This document shows, piece by piece, positions 17,076 to 27,691 of a stretch of DNA of 64,000 nt (position 1 is the stretch's first letter; each line of letters begins with the position of its first letter). Made by a program: the position numbers and the translations under genes. The DNA comes from Collinsella tanakaei (lineage in GTDB: Bacteria > Actinomycetota > Coriobacteriia > Coriobacteriales > Coriobacteriaceae), in the NCBI RefSeq assembly GCF_030373545.1, contig NZ_JAUDCO010000009.1, positions 1 through 64,000 of the forward strand, in the 5' to 3' direction. The notes beneath the pieces were generated by a model. It ran no database searches. It was not told where the DNA came from and saw nothing but the letters and a program-made list of their open reading frames with translations.

Positions 17076-18885
17076 GCTGCTCACCCCCTTCCCCGAGCAC
17101 GGCGTCCGTCACAGCGCCCTCCACAGCGGTCGCCCGCGCGCCCGCAGCGGTAGCTTCCTGCGCGTGCTCCATCTGCGATGCGTAGATCTCCTGGTAGATA
17201 CTGTCGGTCGCGAGCAGCTCGTCGTGCGTGCCGTGCGCATGGATGCGCCCGTCGTCGAGCACGAAGATCTCGTCGGCGTCCATGACCGACGTGATGCGCT
17301 GACCGATGATGATCACCGTCGCGTCCGGGATGCTCGCCAGGTTGGCGCGGATCTTGGCCTCGGTTGCCATGTCGACCGCACTCGTGGAGTCGTCGAAGAT
17401 CAGGATGCGCGGGCGCTTGAGCAGGGTGCGCGCGATGCACAGGCGCTGCTTCTGGCCGCCGGACACGCCGGCGCCGCCCTGGCCCAGGTCGCCGTCGAGC
17501 CCGCCGATGCGATCCAAGAACTCGTCGGCGCACGCCATCTCACAGGCGTGCAGCAGCTCCTCGTCGGAAGCGTCCGGAGCGCCCCACTGCAGGTTCTCGC
17601 GGACGGTCCCCGTGAACAGCACGTTGTTCTGCAGCACGACGCCGACCGCCTCGCGCAGCTCCGCGAGGTCGTAGGCGCGCACATCGTGGCCGCCGACGCG
17701 AACCGTGCCGGCGGTCGCATCGTACAGGCGGGCGATCAGCTGCACGAGTGAGCTCTTGCCCGAACCGGTCGAGCCGAGCACGCCCACGGTCGCGCCGGAC
17801 GGGATGGACAGGCTCACGTCCTCGAGCACGTCCTCCTCGGCGTCGGCGCTGTACTTGAAGCTCACATGGTCGAACTCCACCGACCCGTCCGGCACCTCGG
17901 TGAGCGCCGTCGCGGTATCGGGACTCGCGATCAGCGGTTGCTCGTCGAGCACCTCGCCCACGCGCCGCACACTCGTGAGCGCGCGCGTGAGCAGCAGAAA
18001 CACGTTCGAGATCATCATGAGCGAGTTCATGATCTGCAGCACGTAGCTCATGAAGCCGGTGAGGATGCCCACGCCCATGGCGCCGGTCATGACCATGTGG
18101 CCGCCCACGGCGAGCACGAGCACTGTGGTGGTGTACATGACGATGTTGAACGCCGGCAGGTTGAGCACCGCCGTCGAGAACGTCTTGGTCGAGGTCTTGG
18201 CAAGCGCATCGTTGACGCCGTGGAAGACCTCGCGCTCATAGCCCTCGCGCACGTAGGCCTTGACGGCGCGCACGGCGGTCACGTCCTCCTGGACCACGCG
18301 GTTCAGATGGTCCATGGACGTCTGCAGGTCGCGATAGAGCGGTGCCACGCGCCACGTGATGAGGCCGAGGAAAATCGCGAGCACCGGCATCGTGCAGAAG
18401 AAGACCACGGCGAGCTCGGCGTTCATGACGTAGGCGTAGATGAAGCCCATGACGAGCAGCACCGGGCCGCGCACCATGGGCCGAAAACCGCTCGACACCG
18501 CGTTTTGGATCACGGTGATGTCGGTCGTCATGCGGGTAACGAGGCTCGAGGTCTGGTAGCGATCGAGGTTGCCGAAAGCGAAGTCCTGGATCCGTTCGTA
18601 CTCGGCTTGGCGCAACTGGGCACCGATGCCCGTGGCGAGCCGCGAGGCGAAGCGGGCATATCCCAAGCCAAGGACGAGCGACAGCAGCGCGAGGGCGAGC
18701 ATGATCGCGCCCTGCTCGAAGATGTAGCGGGTGTCTCCGCTGGCGACGCCCTCGTCGATGATGTTGGCCATGAGCAGGGGGATCAGCAACTCGAGCGAGG
18801 TCTCGAGCGCCACGAAGATAATGCCGAGCACCGCGTCGCGGCGATAGGGCCCCACGTAGTGCAGCAGGCGGCGGATCTCATTCAT
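17068..18885 (-). CDS. ABC exporter half-transporter with degenerate Walker B
   Basis: A 605-residue type IV ABC exporter half with six membrane helices and an ATPase domain: Walker A GSTGSGKSS, signature VSGGQKQRLCIA, and Walker B ILIFDDSTSAVD. Asp replaces the catalytic Glu after Walker B. This is the hallmark of the non-catalytic partner in heterodimeric exporters such as TM287/288 and BmrC/BmrD (family knowledge). Start ATG at 18885 follows GGAGGC. It overlaps the MarR gene before it and the other half after it, so all three form one tightly packed operon. Confidence 0.9.
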   Translation of the reverse strand: MNEIRRLLHYVGPYRRDAVLGIIFVALETSLELLIPLLMANIIDEGVASGDTRYIFEQGAIMLALALLSLVLGLGYARFASRLATGIGAQLRQAEYERIQDFAFGNLDRYQTSSLVTRMTTDITVIQNAVSSGFRPMVRGPVLLVMGFIYAYVMNAELAVVFFCTMPVLAIFLGLITWRVAPLYRDLQTSMDHLNRVVQEDVTAVRAVKAYVREGYEREVFHGVNDALAKTSTKTFSTAVLNLPAFNIVMYTTTVLVLAVGGHMVMTGAMGVGILTGFMSYVLQIMNSLMMISNVFLLLTRALTSVRRVGEVLDEQPLIASPDTATALTEVPDGSVEFDHVSFKYSADAEEDVLEDVSLSIPSGATVGVLGSTGSGKSSLVQLIARLYDATAGTVRVGGHDVRAYDLAELREAVGVVLQNNVLFTGTVRENLQWGAPDASDEELLHACEMACADEFLDRIGGLDGDLGQGGAGVSGGQKQRLCIARTLLKRPRILIFDDSTSAVDMATEAKIRANLASIPDATVIIIGQRITSVMDADEIFVLDDGRIHAHGTHDELLATDSIYQEIYASQMEHAQEATAAGARATAVEGAVTDAVLGEGGEQRG

Positions 18886-19381
18886 GGGCGGCCTCCGTCT
18901 CGAGCGGATCGTCTTCTTTGTCAACGACGTTTCGGCCCAGATGGGCACGCATGTTGGCGCAGATGCGGTCGAACATGTCGGTCACCGCGGCACGCTCTTC
19001 GTCGGAAAAGCCCTCAAGCATTACCTCGTCGACATCGGCGCACCACCGATCCCATGCAGACAGGGTCGTGCAGCCGAACTCGGTCAACTCGACGACGCGG
19101 CAACGCCGGTCCCGGCCGGGGACGATGCGCACGAACCCGTCGCGCACGAGGCCGTCGAGCATGCGCGAGACGGCAGCGGCGTCGATGCCGAAGTAACGGG
19201 CGACATCGCGCTGGGTGCTTGCACCGTAGACGGCAAGATAGGACAGGACGCGCGGGCGACCGGGCCCCAGACCAAGCTCCACGACCTTATCGTGGTTGCA
19301 CGCGCGCATGAGGTGGAACATCGCGCTCACCTGCATGTGCAGATCGGTGAGCGAAAAACCGAACGGCAGGGATGAAGCCAT
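18878..19381 (-). CDS. MarR family transcriptional regulator
   Basis: A 167-residue winged-helix regulator. The reading head is visible as GASTQRDVARYFGIDAAAVSRMLDGLVRDGFV followed by the wing RRCRVVELT. I start it at the ATG at 19381 (MASSLPF), which has AAGGAG six bases upstream; an ATG at 19402 lies inside the TTGACATGTCAA palindrome. It is the first gene of an operon with two ABC exporter halves whose reading frames overlap, so it probably represses its own operon until a drug-like ligand binds. Confidence 0.88.
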   Translation of the reverse strand: MASSLPFGFSLTDLHMQVSAMFHLMRACNHDKVVELGLGPGRPRVLSYLAVYGASTQRDVARYFGIDAAAVSRMLDGLVRDGFVRIVPGRDRRCRVVELTEFGCTTLSAWDRWCADVDEVMLEGFSDEERAAVTDMFDRICANMRAHLGRNVVDKEDDPLETEAAHE

Positions 19382-19390
19382 GGCAACTCC

Positions 19391-19450
19391 TTGACATGTC
19401 AATGTTTGATACCGTCAAGTATGAAACGGCTGCATCGAAAGTCAAGTATG
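19391..19450 (-). promoter_or_regulatory. Promoter and candidate MarR operator of the exporter operon
   Basis: On the minus strand a -35-like TTGACT (19440-19445) and a -10-like CATACT (19418-19423) are 16 nt apart. GTCAAGTATG occurs twice (19414-19423, 19441-19450), covering both boxes. A perfect 12-bp palindrome, TTGACATGTCAA, lies at 19391-19402 just before the start codon. Confidence 0.5.
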
Positions 19451-19482
19451 CAGGGTCATGCAGGCATAAAGGCGCCCCGGGG

Positions 19483-19571
19483 GGATGTGAAAACACCCTA
19501 GGGATTTTGTTGCACGGCGGGCGATATGATCGCCCGCCGTGCAACAAAATCCCTAGGGTGTTTTCACATCC
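19483..19571. repeat. 43-bp perfect inverted repeat, GGATGTGAAA family
   Basis: Arms 19483-19525 and 19529-19571 are perfectly complementary over 43 bp with a 3-nt loop. The outer portion GGATGTGAAA-x-CACCC-x-AGGGAT is shared with the inverted repeat at 22645-22733, while the inner portion differs. It lies between the divergent MarR operon promoter and the 3' end of the PepSY gene. Confidence 0.9.
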
Positions 19572-19597
19572 AAGGGGCCGCTGAAGCGGCCCCTTGG
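19570..19597 (-). terminator. 13-bp hairpin after the PepSY lipoprotein gene
   Basis: CCAAGGGGCCGCT pairs with AGCGGCCCCTTGG around a 2-nt loop, 18 nt downstream of the stop on the minus strand. No run of T follows, so termination may be weak or rely on the adjacent large inverted repeat. Confidence 0.5.
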
Positions 19598-19614
19598 ACC
19601 ATGGCTATAGCGGA

Positions 19615-20625
19615 TTAGTCGTCGTCGCGGTCGTCGTCATCGTCGTCATCGCGGTCGTCGTCCCAATCATCGTCATCGCCGTCATCGTCGTTGTCGTCGT
19701 CCCAGTCGTCGTTGTCGTCCCAGTCGTCGTTGTCGTCACGATCGTCCCAGTCGTCGTCGCGGTCGTCGTAGGCGTCGTCGCGATCGTCATCCCAGTCGTC
19801 ATCTCCTGCTGGCACGGTCGGGGCCGCTACGGGAGCGCGGTCGTCGTCATCGTCGTCCCAACCATCGTCATCACGGTCGTCGTCATCGTCGTCCCACATA
19901 TCGCGATCATTCCAGTCGTCGTTGCGCTCGAAGTCAGCCTCGAGCACCTTGCCGGTGCGCGCGTCGACCTCGTAGTCGTACTCGATACCGTCCGCCACGA
20001 ACTCGAGCTCGTACACGCCATCATCGAGCTCATACTCATGATCGTTGAATTTCGCAGTCGCCGGGTCGATGCCGAGCTGTCCGAGCACGATCTCCTTGGC
20101 CGCCTCGATACCGATCAGACCGTCGCCGTCGAGCCTGTCAGTGCCAACCGCATAGGCACCCGAGCCAAGACCGCACTCCCCTGCCGAAACCTTGACGCTC
20201 TCGGCGATGCGCTCCATGAAGTCATCGCTCGGATAGGTCGAACCCTCGGCGACCTTCAGGACGATGTTCTTCTCGCGCCCACCGACTCCGCCGGCAAAGT
20301 ACCCGTCGGCATCGATCTCGCGAACGAGCTCACCCATGACTTCGTCAGCCGGGCGCCCGCGATAGTCATCGTAGTCGGCAAGGACGCTCTTGCCGTCCTC
20401 GTTGGCGCCCTCGAGCTCGACGACGTTGCCCTTGTCGTCGTAGGCGAGCTCGATCTCGGGGTTCACGCTCATCAGAACATAGCCCGCAACCTCGGCCGCC
20501 GCCTCGCCCGGAGCACTCACCGCAGCGGTCGGCTGGGTGGTGCCACCGCATCCGCTCAGAGCCGCGGCGAATGCCATGCTGAGACCCAAACCTGCAACCA
20601 GAGCCTTTCCGTTCATGCGCTTCAT
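19615..20625 (-). CDS. PepSY-domain lipoprotein with RsgI-like region and Asp-rich tail
   Basis: A 336-residue lipoprotein. The signal peptide ends in the lipobox ALSGC. Residues about 48-110 contain SVNPEIELAYDDKGNVVELE, resembling the extracytoplasmic part of the RsgI-like protein encoded just upstream. Residues about 165-235 resemble a PepSY repeat (VLGQLGIDPATAKF, then YEYDVDAR-type strands). The last 100 residues are almost entirely Asp with regularly spaced Trp and Arg (DDWDD units). Start ATG at 20625 follows AAAAGGAGG. The acidic tail could bind metal or basic polymers at the cell surface (speculative). A promoter-like element shared with sigI lies upstream. Confidence 0.8.
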   Translation of the reverse strand: MKRMNGKALVAGLGLSMAFAAALSGCGGTTQPTAAVSAPGEAAAEVAGYVLMSVNPEIELAYDDKGNVVELEGANEDGKSVLADYDDYRGRPADEVMGELVREIDADGYFAGGVGGREKNIVLKVAEGSTYPSDDFMERIAESVKVSAGECGLGSGAYAVGTDRLDGDGLIGIEAAKEIVLGQLGIDPATAKFNDHEYELDDGVYELEFVADGIEYDYEVDARTGKVLEADFERNDDWNDRDMWDDDDDDRDDDGWDDDDDDRAPVAAPTVPAGDDDWDDDRDDAYDDRDDDWDDRDDNDDWDDNDDWDDDNDDDGDDDDWDDDRDDDDDDDRDDD

Positions 20626-20685
20626 CGTGTGCCTCCTTTTGTATATGCGGTCATCTTCGAACCGATTTACCTTGCAGTGTTAGGG

Positions 20686-20716
20686 TGCGGGCGCGTATGT
20701 CAGAAAAACGGGGTCG
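20686..20716 (-). promoter_or_regulatory. Candidate SigI-type promoter of the PepSY gene
   Basis: On the minus strand CGACCCCG (20709-20716) is followed 19 nt later by CGCA (20686-20689), with AT at offset 11-12 and CG at 16-17. The same arrangement is found upstream of sigI at 22507-22537. The CCCC block resembles the -35 described for Bacillus SigI. Confidence 0.4.
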
Positions 20717-20837
20717 GAGCAAAAACTTTTTTAAGAATGTTGGAAAGGACGCGGCCGAAGAATCGTTCCCGCTGGTCATCGGACGAAATTGCGCTTGCCT
20801 TCACGAACAAGCGCACCCCGCCCGGGCGCCCGGGCGC

Positions 20838-21743
20838 TCAGTCGTCGTCATCGTCGTCGCCGCCGTCGTCATCATCGTCGTCGCTGTCGTCATCGTCATC
20901 ATCGTCGTCGTCATCGTCGTCCGAAGAGGGCGCGGGCGTCGGAGCTGCAGGGGCCGGCGTCGGAGCAGGAGCAGGTGCGGGCTCAACTGCAGGCGCCGGC
21001 GTCGAGACAGACTGGCCGCCGTCGCGTGCGCTCTCCTCGGCAGCCGCATCCCGCTGCGCCTGGGCTGCGCGCTCCTGCTCAAGGCGCTCCTGCTCGGCGC
21101 GCTCCCGTTCAAGGCGCTCCCGCTCCTCCTGCGCCCGCTTCTGCGCTGCAGCGCGAGCGGCATCCTCCGCCGTGATGACGATCGCATCGCCATCCATATA
21201 TTTATCGAGCTCCACGACGATTCGCTCCTCGACCTCAGCGGTCCATGCGTCATCGTCGGAATCGACCTCGATCACGATCGTATCCCCGGGGTTCAGATAC
21301 CGCTGCTCGCGCGAGCGGTCCGCAAGCTCGCTCGTCACGGTCTCGATATCCTTGCCGTACGCCTGATATCCCTCGATGAGCTCGACGCCGTCCGCGTTCT
21401 CGCCTTCGATGCCCACCACCCGGTCGAAGCGGTTGACATCCATGCTCACCTCGGGGTTGATCTGCATGCGAACAACGCCGATGGGCGTCTGCCAAAACGC
21501 AAAGCCGCCTATCGCCAGCGCCACGAAGCATGCGGCCGCCGCCATCCAACGAACGACCTGGTTATTTCGACGACGGGCAGGCGCGGTTGACTCGTCGCGC
21601 ACATCGGCCGCCGTGTCGAACAGGACCACATCCTCAAGAACATCGCCTACGGCATATCCCAGGTTGGGCACCGTGTAGAAGCGCCCCTCCTGATCGAGCA
21701 CGACGGCATAGCTCGTCGCGCATTCCATCACCAAATACCTCAT
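20838..21743 (-). CDS. rsgI: RsgI-like anti-sigma factor
   Basis: A 301-residue single-pass membrane protein. The N-terminal 60 residues (MRYLVMECATSYAVVLDQEGRF start) match the cytoplasmic anti-sigma domain of RsgI. A membrane helix spans about residues 68-88. The external part begins MQINPEVSMDVNRFDRVVGIEG. After a charged Arg/Glu/Ala helix comes a Pro/Ala-rich linker and a C-terminal tail of nearly uninterrupted Asp, in place of the carbohydrate-binding domains found in clostridial RsgI. The ATG overlaps the sigI stop by 4 nt (ATGA), so the two are translationally coupled. It probably holds SigI inactive until an envelope signal. Confidence 0.8.
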   Translation of the reverse strand: MRYLVMECATSYAVVLDQEGRFYTVPNLGYAVGDVLEDVVLFDTAADVRDESTAPARRRNNQVVRWMAAAACFVALAIGGFAFWQTPIGVVRMQINPEVSMDVNRFDRVVGIEGENADGVELIEGYQAYGKDIETVTSELADRSREQRYLNPGDTIVIEVDSDDDAWTAEVEERIVVELDKYMDGDAIVITAEDAARAAAQKRAQEERERLERERAEQERLEQERAAQAQRDAAAEESARDGGQSVSTPAPAVEPAPAPAPTPAPAAPTPAPSSDDDDDDDDDDDDSDDDDDDGGDDDDDD

Positions 21744-22483
21744 CGCGCATCGTCCCCCTGACGTGCATCAAGCCTGCAGAGGTGGCCGCGGATAATCTCG
21801 AATCCGTTCGTGTACGCCAGCAGCAACGCAACCAGATACCTGCGATGGCGCTCGAGCGTCTTGCGCTCCACGCCGCTGCCCTCGGCCAGATCGGCAAGCG
21901 GGAGTTTCCCGGTCTGCTCGAGCCGGTCGAGGATCTCGTGATGCTCGCGCGCGTACGCCAGAGCACGCCGGCACGCAGAGAGCGTTCGCTCCTGCTTGGG
22001 ACAGTTGTCGGCGACATCGGTAAGCTTCACGTCAAACGATGCGAGCAGCTGGGTGAACTCCTCGATCTCGGTACGGGTCGCTTCGCGCATGTGGCGATCG
22101 CCGATCTCGTCATGTCCGGAGTCCACGTGCTCGAGCAGGGTCTTGCCCTCCTCGTCATCCCCTTCGAACCGCGGGGCATCCAAAGAGACCACGCGCGTGT
22201 GACGCGCCTCGCGCCGCCGGTAATCGATCAGCCGATTGCGGATCATGCGCGCCGCGAGAGGCAGAAACGCACCGCGTTGGCGGTCGTATATCTGCGTTGC
22301 CTCATGAAATGCGAACATGGCGATGCCCAACTCGTCATCGACGCCCACGACAGGGCGCCGCGCCATGAACTTGGCGGTCTCCGACGTTATGAACGGCAGG
22401 TAATCGCGTACGAGCTCGTCAGCTTTACGCGCATCTCCCTTGACGGCGCATACCCGCGCACCGATGTCTTCGCTCGATCCCAT
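21740..22483 (-). CDS. sigI: RNA polymerase sigma factor SigI
   Basis: A 247-residue sigma-70 family protein of the SigI group. The region-2 segment DELGIAMFAFHEATQIYDRQRGAFLPLAARMIRNRLIDYRRRE is evident, and a C-terminal SigI-specific DNA-binding region follows (GVERKTLERHRRYLVALLLAYTN). I start it at the ATG at 22483 (MGSSED), preceded by GAGAGGAAGG; an ATG at 22519 lies in the putative promoter. It is the first gene of a sigI-rsgI operon. In Bacillus SigI answers heat and cell-wall stress, in Clostridium thermocellum extracellular polysaccharide (known). The trigger here is unknown. Confidence 0.85.
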   Translation of the reverse strand: MGSSEDIGARVCAVKGDARKADELVRDYLPFITSETAKFMARRPVVGVDDELGIAMFAFHEATQIYDRQRGAFLPLAARMIRNRLIDYRRREARHTRVVSLDAPRFEGDDEEGKTLLEHVDSGHDEIGDRHMREATRTEIEEFTQLLASFDVKLTDVADNCPKQERTLSACRRALAYAREHHEILDRLEQTGKLPLADLAEGSGVERKTLERHRRYLVALLLAYTNGFEIIRGHLCRLDARQGDDAR

Positions 22484-22506
22484 GGCCTTCCTCTCTGCCA
22501 ACAGGA

Positions 22507-22537
22507 TGCGCACGGACATCCGGCAGTTTCGGGGTCG
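22507..22537 (-). promoter_or_regulatory. Candidate SigI-type promoter of sigI
   Basis: On the minus strand CGACCCCG (22530-22537) and CGCA (22507-22510) have the same spacing as the element in front of the PepSY gene. It lies 24 nt before the sigI start codon, consistent with autoregulation. Confidence 0.4.
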
Positions 22538-22644
22538 CAGAAAAAAAGATACAGACCAACAGGCTATCGAGAAATGCTCACCTCATCTGTAAGCGCACGA
22601 GCAGGATTGCGTAAGGTAAACGTAATGGAACGCGATGATGCCCC

Positions 22645-22733
22645 GGATGCGGAATCACCCCAGGGATGTTCTTACACCGGGGAGGGGTTTTCTCTCGCCG
22701 GTGCAAGAACATCCCTGGGGTGATTTCACATCC
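22645..22733. repeat. 36-bp inverted repeat, GGATGTGAAA family
   Basis: Arms 22645-22680 and 22698-22733 pair over 36 bp with few mismatches around a 17-nt loop. The outer part (GATTTCACATCC end) matches the 19483-19571 repeat. The inner part ending ACACCGG/CCGGTG does not. It lies just downstream of ligA. Confidence 0.85.
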
Positions 22734-22748
22734 TGCGGCGCGCCGGCG

Positions 22749-25043
<2,295 letters not shown>

Positions 25044-25069
25044 TCAAGTCGGTCGCGTTCAGGCCTCCG

Positions 25070-25696
25070 TCAAAACGACGCCCCATCCCACGCGAACGTA
25101 ACGACGAACAGCGCGCAGACGATGACCAAAAACGCCGCCCACCAAAACGAGAAGTACGGAAGAATCCAACGATACAAAACGGTGTCGGGCAGCGGGGTGC
25201 CGGGGCGCCTGCCCTCGATGAACGCGACGATCTCCAGAGCCGTCGCAAGGTCGCGGTCGCGCCGAACCTTCTGCGCGCGGAAGGCGCACACGCAAAACCA
25301 TGTCAGCAGGATCAGGCGAAGGATGCCCGTCACGAACTCTATGCCCCGAAGGTCCACCGTCGAAAGCACCCGCTGTGCCGACGCCCCCACCGCGGCCTCG
25401 ACGACGAGCGCCAGGAAGTAGATGGCGCTCGAGACGATCCACACGATGAGCGTATGGCGCGCGTCGGCCGTCTCGTCGATCATCCGCTGCACGTCCGCAT
25501 CGAGCAGCTCGTCGACCGTGATGCCGAAAAAACCCGCGATGAGCTTCAGGCTCTCAACGTCGGGCAGCGTCCTGCCGCGCTCCCAGTTGCTCACCGTCTG
25601 CCGGGCGACGAAGACGCCGTGGGCGAAATCCTCCTGTGTGATGCCGCGCTCCTCGCGCAGGGCGCGAATCCGCATCCCGAGTTCCCGACCGACCAT
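25070..25696 (-). CDS. XRE-type DNA-binding protein with membrane helices
   Basis: 208 residues. The N-terminal 60 form a Cro/CI helix-turn-helix (MRIRALREERGITQEDFAHG, then ARQTVSNWERGRTLPDVESL) ending with ELLDADV. After a short linker come four hydrophobic helices (about 85-105, 118-140 and two near the C-terminus). Start ATG at 25696 follows AAGGAGGG. This layout of a soluble DNA-binding head tethered to a small membrane domain occurs in putative membrane-bound regulators of Gram-positive bacteria; its targets are unknown. It has no obvious operon partner: ligA lies downstream on the same strand after a 92-nt gap. Confidence 0.8.
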   Translation of the reverse strand: MVGRELGMRIRALREERGITQEDFAHGVFVARQTVSNWERGRTLPDVESLKLIAGFFGITVDELLDADVQRMIDETADARHTLIVWIVSSAIYFLALVVEAAVGASAQRVLSTVDLRGIEFVTGILRLILLTWFCVCAFRAQKVRRDRDLATALEIVAFIEGRRPGTPLPDTVLYRWILPYFSFWWAAFLVIVCALFVVTFAWDGASF

Positions 25697-26022
25697 GGCG
25701 CGCCCTCCTTCACGCCCGCATCCATCCGTCGCACGACCGCACGGCGGCAATCTGCCTATACTATCCCCTCCTTGCCACCCGGACATGCGCCGCAGCGCCG
25801 CCAGCGGCATGTCCAACGTCTTTGACGGCCCCCGACCTGCGACGTTGACGGCGCCTTTACCCAAACCCGCGAAACGCCGACGTTCGATGGCGCCAATGGG
25901 CGGCTTTCGATGTCGGTCGGGGCGGCCGCATCCGACGCGCTCGCGCGGACCGGCGTCTTGACGCGCCCGCGACCGGGGATGCGCCGCATGCTCCGCGGCG
26001 GCGCCCATGCCGTCGCGCCTCA
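25697..26022. other. Non-coding gap between the XRE gene and htrA
   Basis: About 325 nt without a convincing gene. It holds the upstream region of the XRE gene and GC-rich sequence of low complexity. Open frames across it lack ribosome-binding sites and family features. The htrA terminator follows at 26023-26052. Confidence 0.5.
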
Positions 26023-26052
26023 CAAAAAACGGGGCGGCCTGTCGACCGCCCC
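26023..26052 (-). terminator. Intrinsic terminator of htrA
   Basis: On the minus strand GGGGCGG and CCGCCCC enclose an 8-nt loop and are followed by GTTTTTTG. Confidence 0.75.
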
Positions 26053-26109
26053 GCCCCTCATGCGGATTCGCTCATGGTGGTCGCCGGCCGCACGCCGGCA
26101 GCACGGCCC

Positions 26110-27549
26110 TTACCAGCCGCCGTTACCGCCAGCGCCGCCCCGGCCGAGCAGCTCCTCGAGCAGCTCGCGCAGCTGCTCGTCGGACAGCTCGTTGCCGGGC
26201 TGGTCGGTCGAGCTGTCCTGGGACTCCTGCAGGGCCTCGTCGGATCCGAGCGTGACCTTCACGTCGAGCCGCTCGTCGCCGCGCACGACCGTGAGCGTCA
26301 CGTCGTCGCCGACCTCGTGCTCGCGCAGCGCGATGATCAGGCCGTCGGCGGAGGTGACCTCCTCGCCGTCGAGCGCGGCGATGATGTCGCCCGCTTGGAT
26401 GCCTGCCTCGGCAGCCGGGCCGCCCTCGGTGACCTCGTTGACGTAGGCGCCGTACTCGACCGGAAGCCCGTTCTGGCGTGCGTTCAGGGCGTTGACCGTG
26501 GTCAGGGTGATGCCCAGATATGGATGGACGGGAGTCTTCCCATCGATGATCTGATTGGCGATATCGATGGCGTAGTTGACGGGAATGGCGAAGCCCACGC
26601 CCGAGCTCGAGCCCGAGTAGCTCTCGATGATGGAGTTGATGCCCACGAGCTCGCCGTTGTCGTTGACGAGCGCGCCGCCGGAGTTACCCGGGTTGATGGC
26701 GGCGTCGGTCTGAATCATGTTGGCGTAGATGGTCGTGCCGTTGGTCGAGGCCATGGCCGTCGAGCGGTACAGGGCGCTCACGATGCCGGTTGAGACGGAC
26801 TGCTCGTTGCCAAACGGGCTGCCGATCGCCATAACCCACTCGCCGACCGCCAGCTCGTCGGAGTCGCCGATCTCGATGGGCGTCAGCACGGCAGGGTCGA
26901 CGTCCTTCAGGCGAATGACCGCAAGGTCGCTCGACTCGTCGGAGCCGACGAGCTCGGCCTCGTAGCTCGAGCCGTCGTCAAGCGTGACGACGATGCCCGT
27001 CGCGCCCTTGACCACGTGGTAATTGGTGAGGATGTTGCCGTCCTTGTCCAAGATCACGCCCGAGCCGATGTTGCCGGAGCTCTCCTGCGAGGCGCCCATC
27101 ATGCCGGAGGAGTTCTGAATCTCGGTGGTGATGGAGACGACCGAGGGCAACGCCTTGGCCGAAACCGCTTCGGCGAGCGTGGTGTCCTCGGCATCAATCT
27201 CGATGGTCTGCGTGCCCGAAGACGGGGTGACGGCGGTCACGCTGCCGCCGCGGTCGATATCGAGCGCACCGGTCATCACCAGCGCGATCACCAGCACCGC
27301 ACCCACGGCGAGGCCGCCCAGCGCGCTCAGGAAGACGGGAAGCTTCTTGGTCTTGGTTTTGACCACCGTGCGGCTCATGGTCTCCACGGCGGGAGCGGCA
27401 TGGGCGCCGAAGGCGGTGTACGGGGAGCCCGTCGCGGCGGCGCCGGACGCCTGCTCGGGCGTCGTCGGCGTCGGTTCAACCTGAACGCGCGGCTGCGCGG
27501 CCGCCGCATCGTATTGGCCCTCAGGGCGCTGAGGCGTGTTATCGCTCAT
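26110..27549 (-). CDS. htrA: HtrA/DegP-type membrane-anchored serine protease
   Basis: A 479-residue trypsin-like protease with a PDZ domain, which degrades or refolds damaged proteins outside the membrane. A Gln/Ala/Pro-rich cytoplasmic N-terminus is followed by one membrane helix (about residues 83-105), then the protease domain. The triad is His in NYHVV (about 176), Asp in DLAVIRL (about 208) and Ser in GNSGGALVN (about 288). One PDZ domain (YLGITLTTVNALN to DGEEVTSADGLI) follows, then a Gly-rich end. Start ATG at 27549 follows AAAGGACG. It is downstream of the GlnR-like gene, with a hairpin between them, so it is probably its own unit. Confidence 0.93.
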   Translation of the reverse strand: MSDNTPQRPEGQYDAAAAQPRVQVEPTPTTPEQASGAAATGSPYTAFGAHAAPAVETMSRTVVKTKTKKLPVFLSALGGLAVGAVLVIALVMTGALDIDRGGSVTAVTPSSGTQTIEIDAEDTTLAEAVSAKALPSVVSITTEIQNSSGMMGASQESSGNIGSGVILDKDGNILTNYHVVKGATGIVVTLDDGSSYEAELVGSDESSDLAVIRLKDVDPAVLTPIEIGDSDELAVGEWVMAIGSPFGNEQSVSTGIVSALYRSTAMASTNGTTIYANMIQTDAAINPGNSGGALVNDNGELVGINSIIESYSGSSSGVGFAIPVNYAIDIANQIIDGKTPVHPYLGITLTTVNALNARQNGLPVEYGAYVNEVTEGGPAAEAGIQAGDIIAALDGEEVTSADGLIIALREHEVGDDVTLTVVRGDERLDVKVTLGSDEALQESQDSSTDQPGNELSDEQLRELLEELLGRGGAGGNGGW

Positions 27550-27691
27550 ATCGGCACGTCCTTTCCAGAACAGCTCGTTGGCTACAGAAAACCAGAAACG
27601 GTTGTACCCCAACAGGGGACGCACGGCGCGTCCACAGGTTCATGTTAAGTGAAAAGCAAGATTCGGCACAGCGGATCGCTCAGCTCAAAAT

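Noticed and set aside
19594-21366. Plus-strand valine-rich frame opposite the PepSY gene
   Set aside because: The poly-Val stretch is the reverse complement of the GAC-rich Asp tail codons, not a membrane protein.
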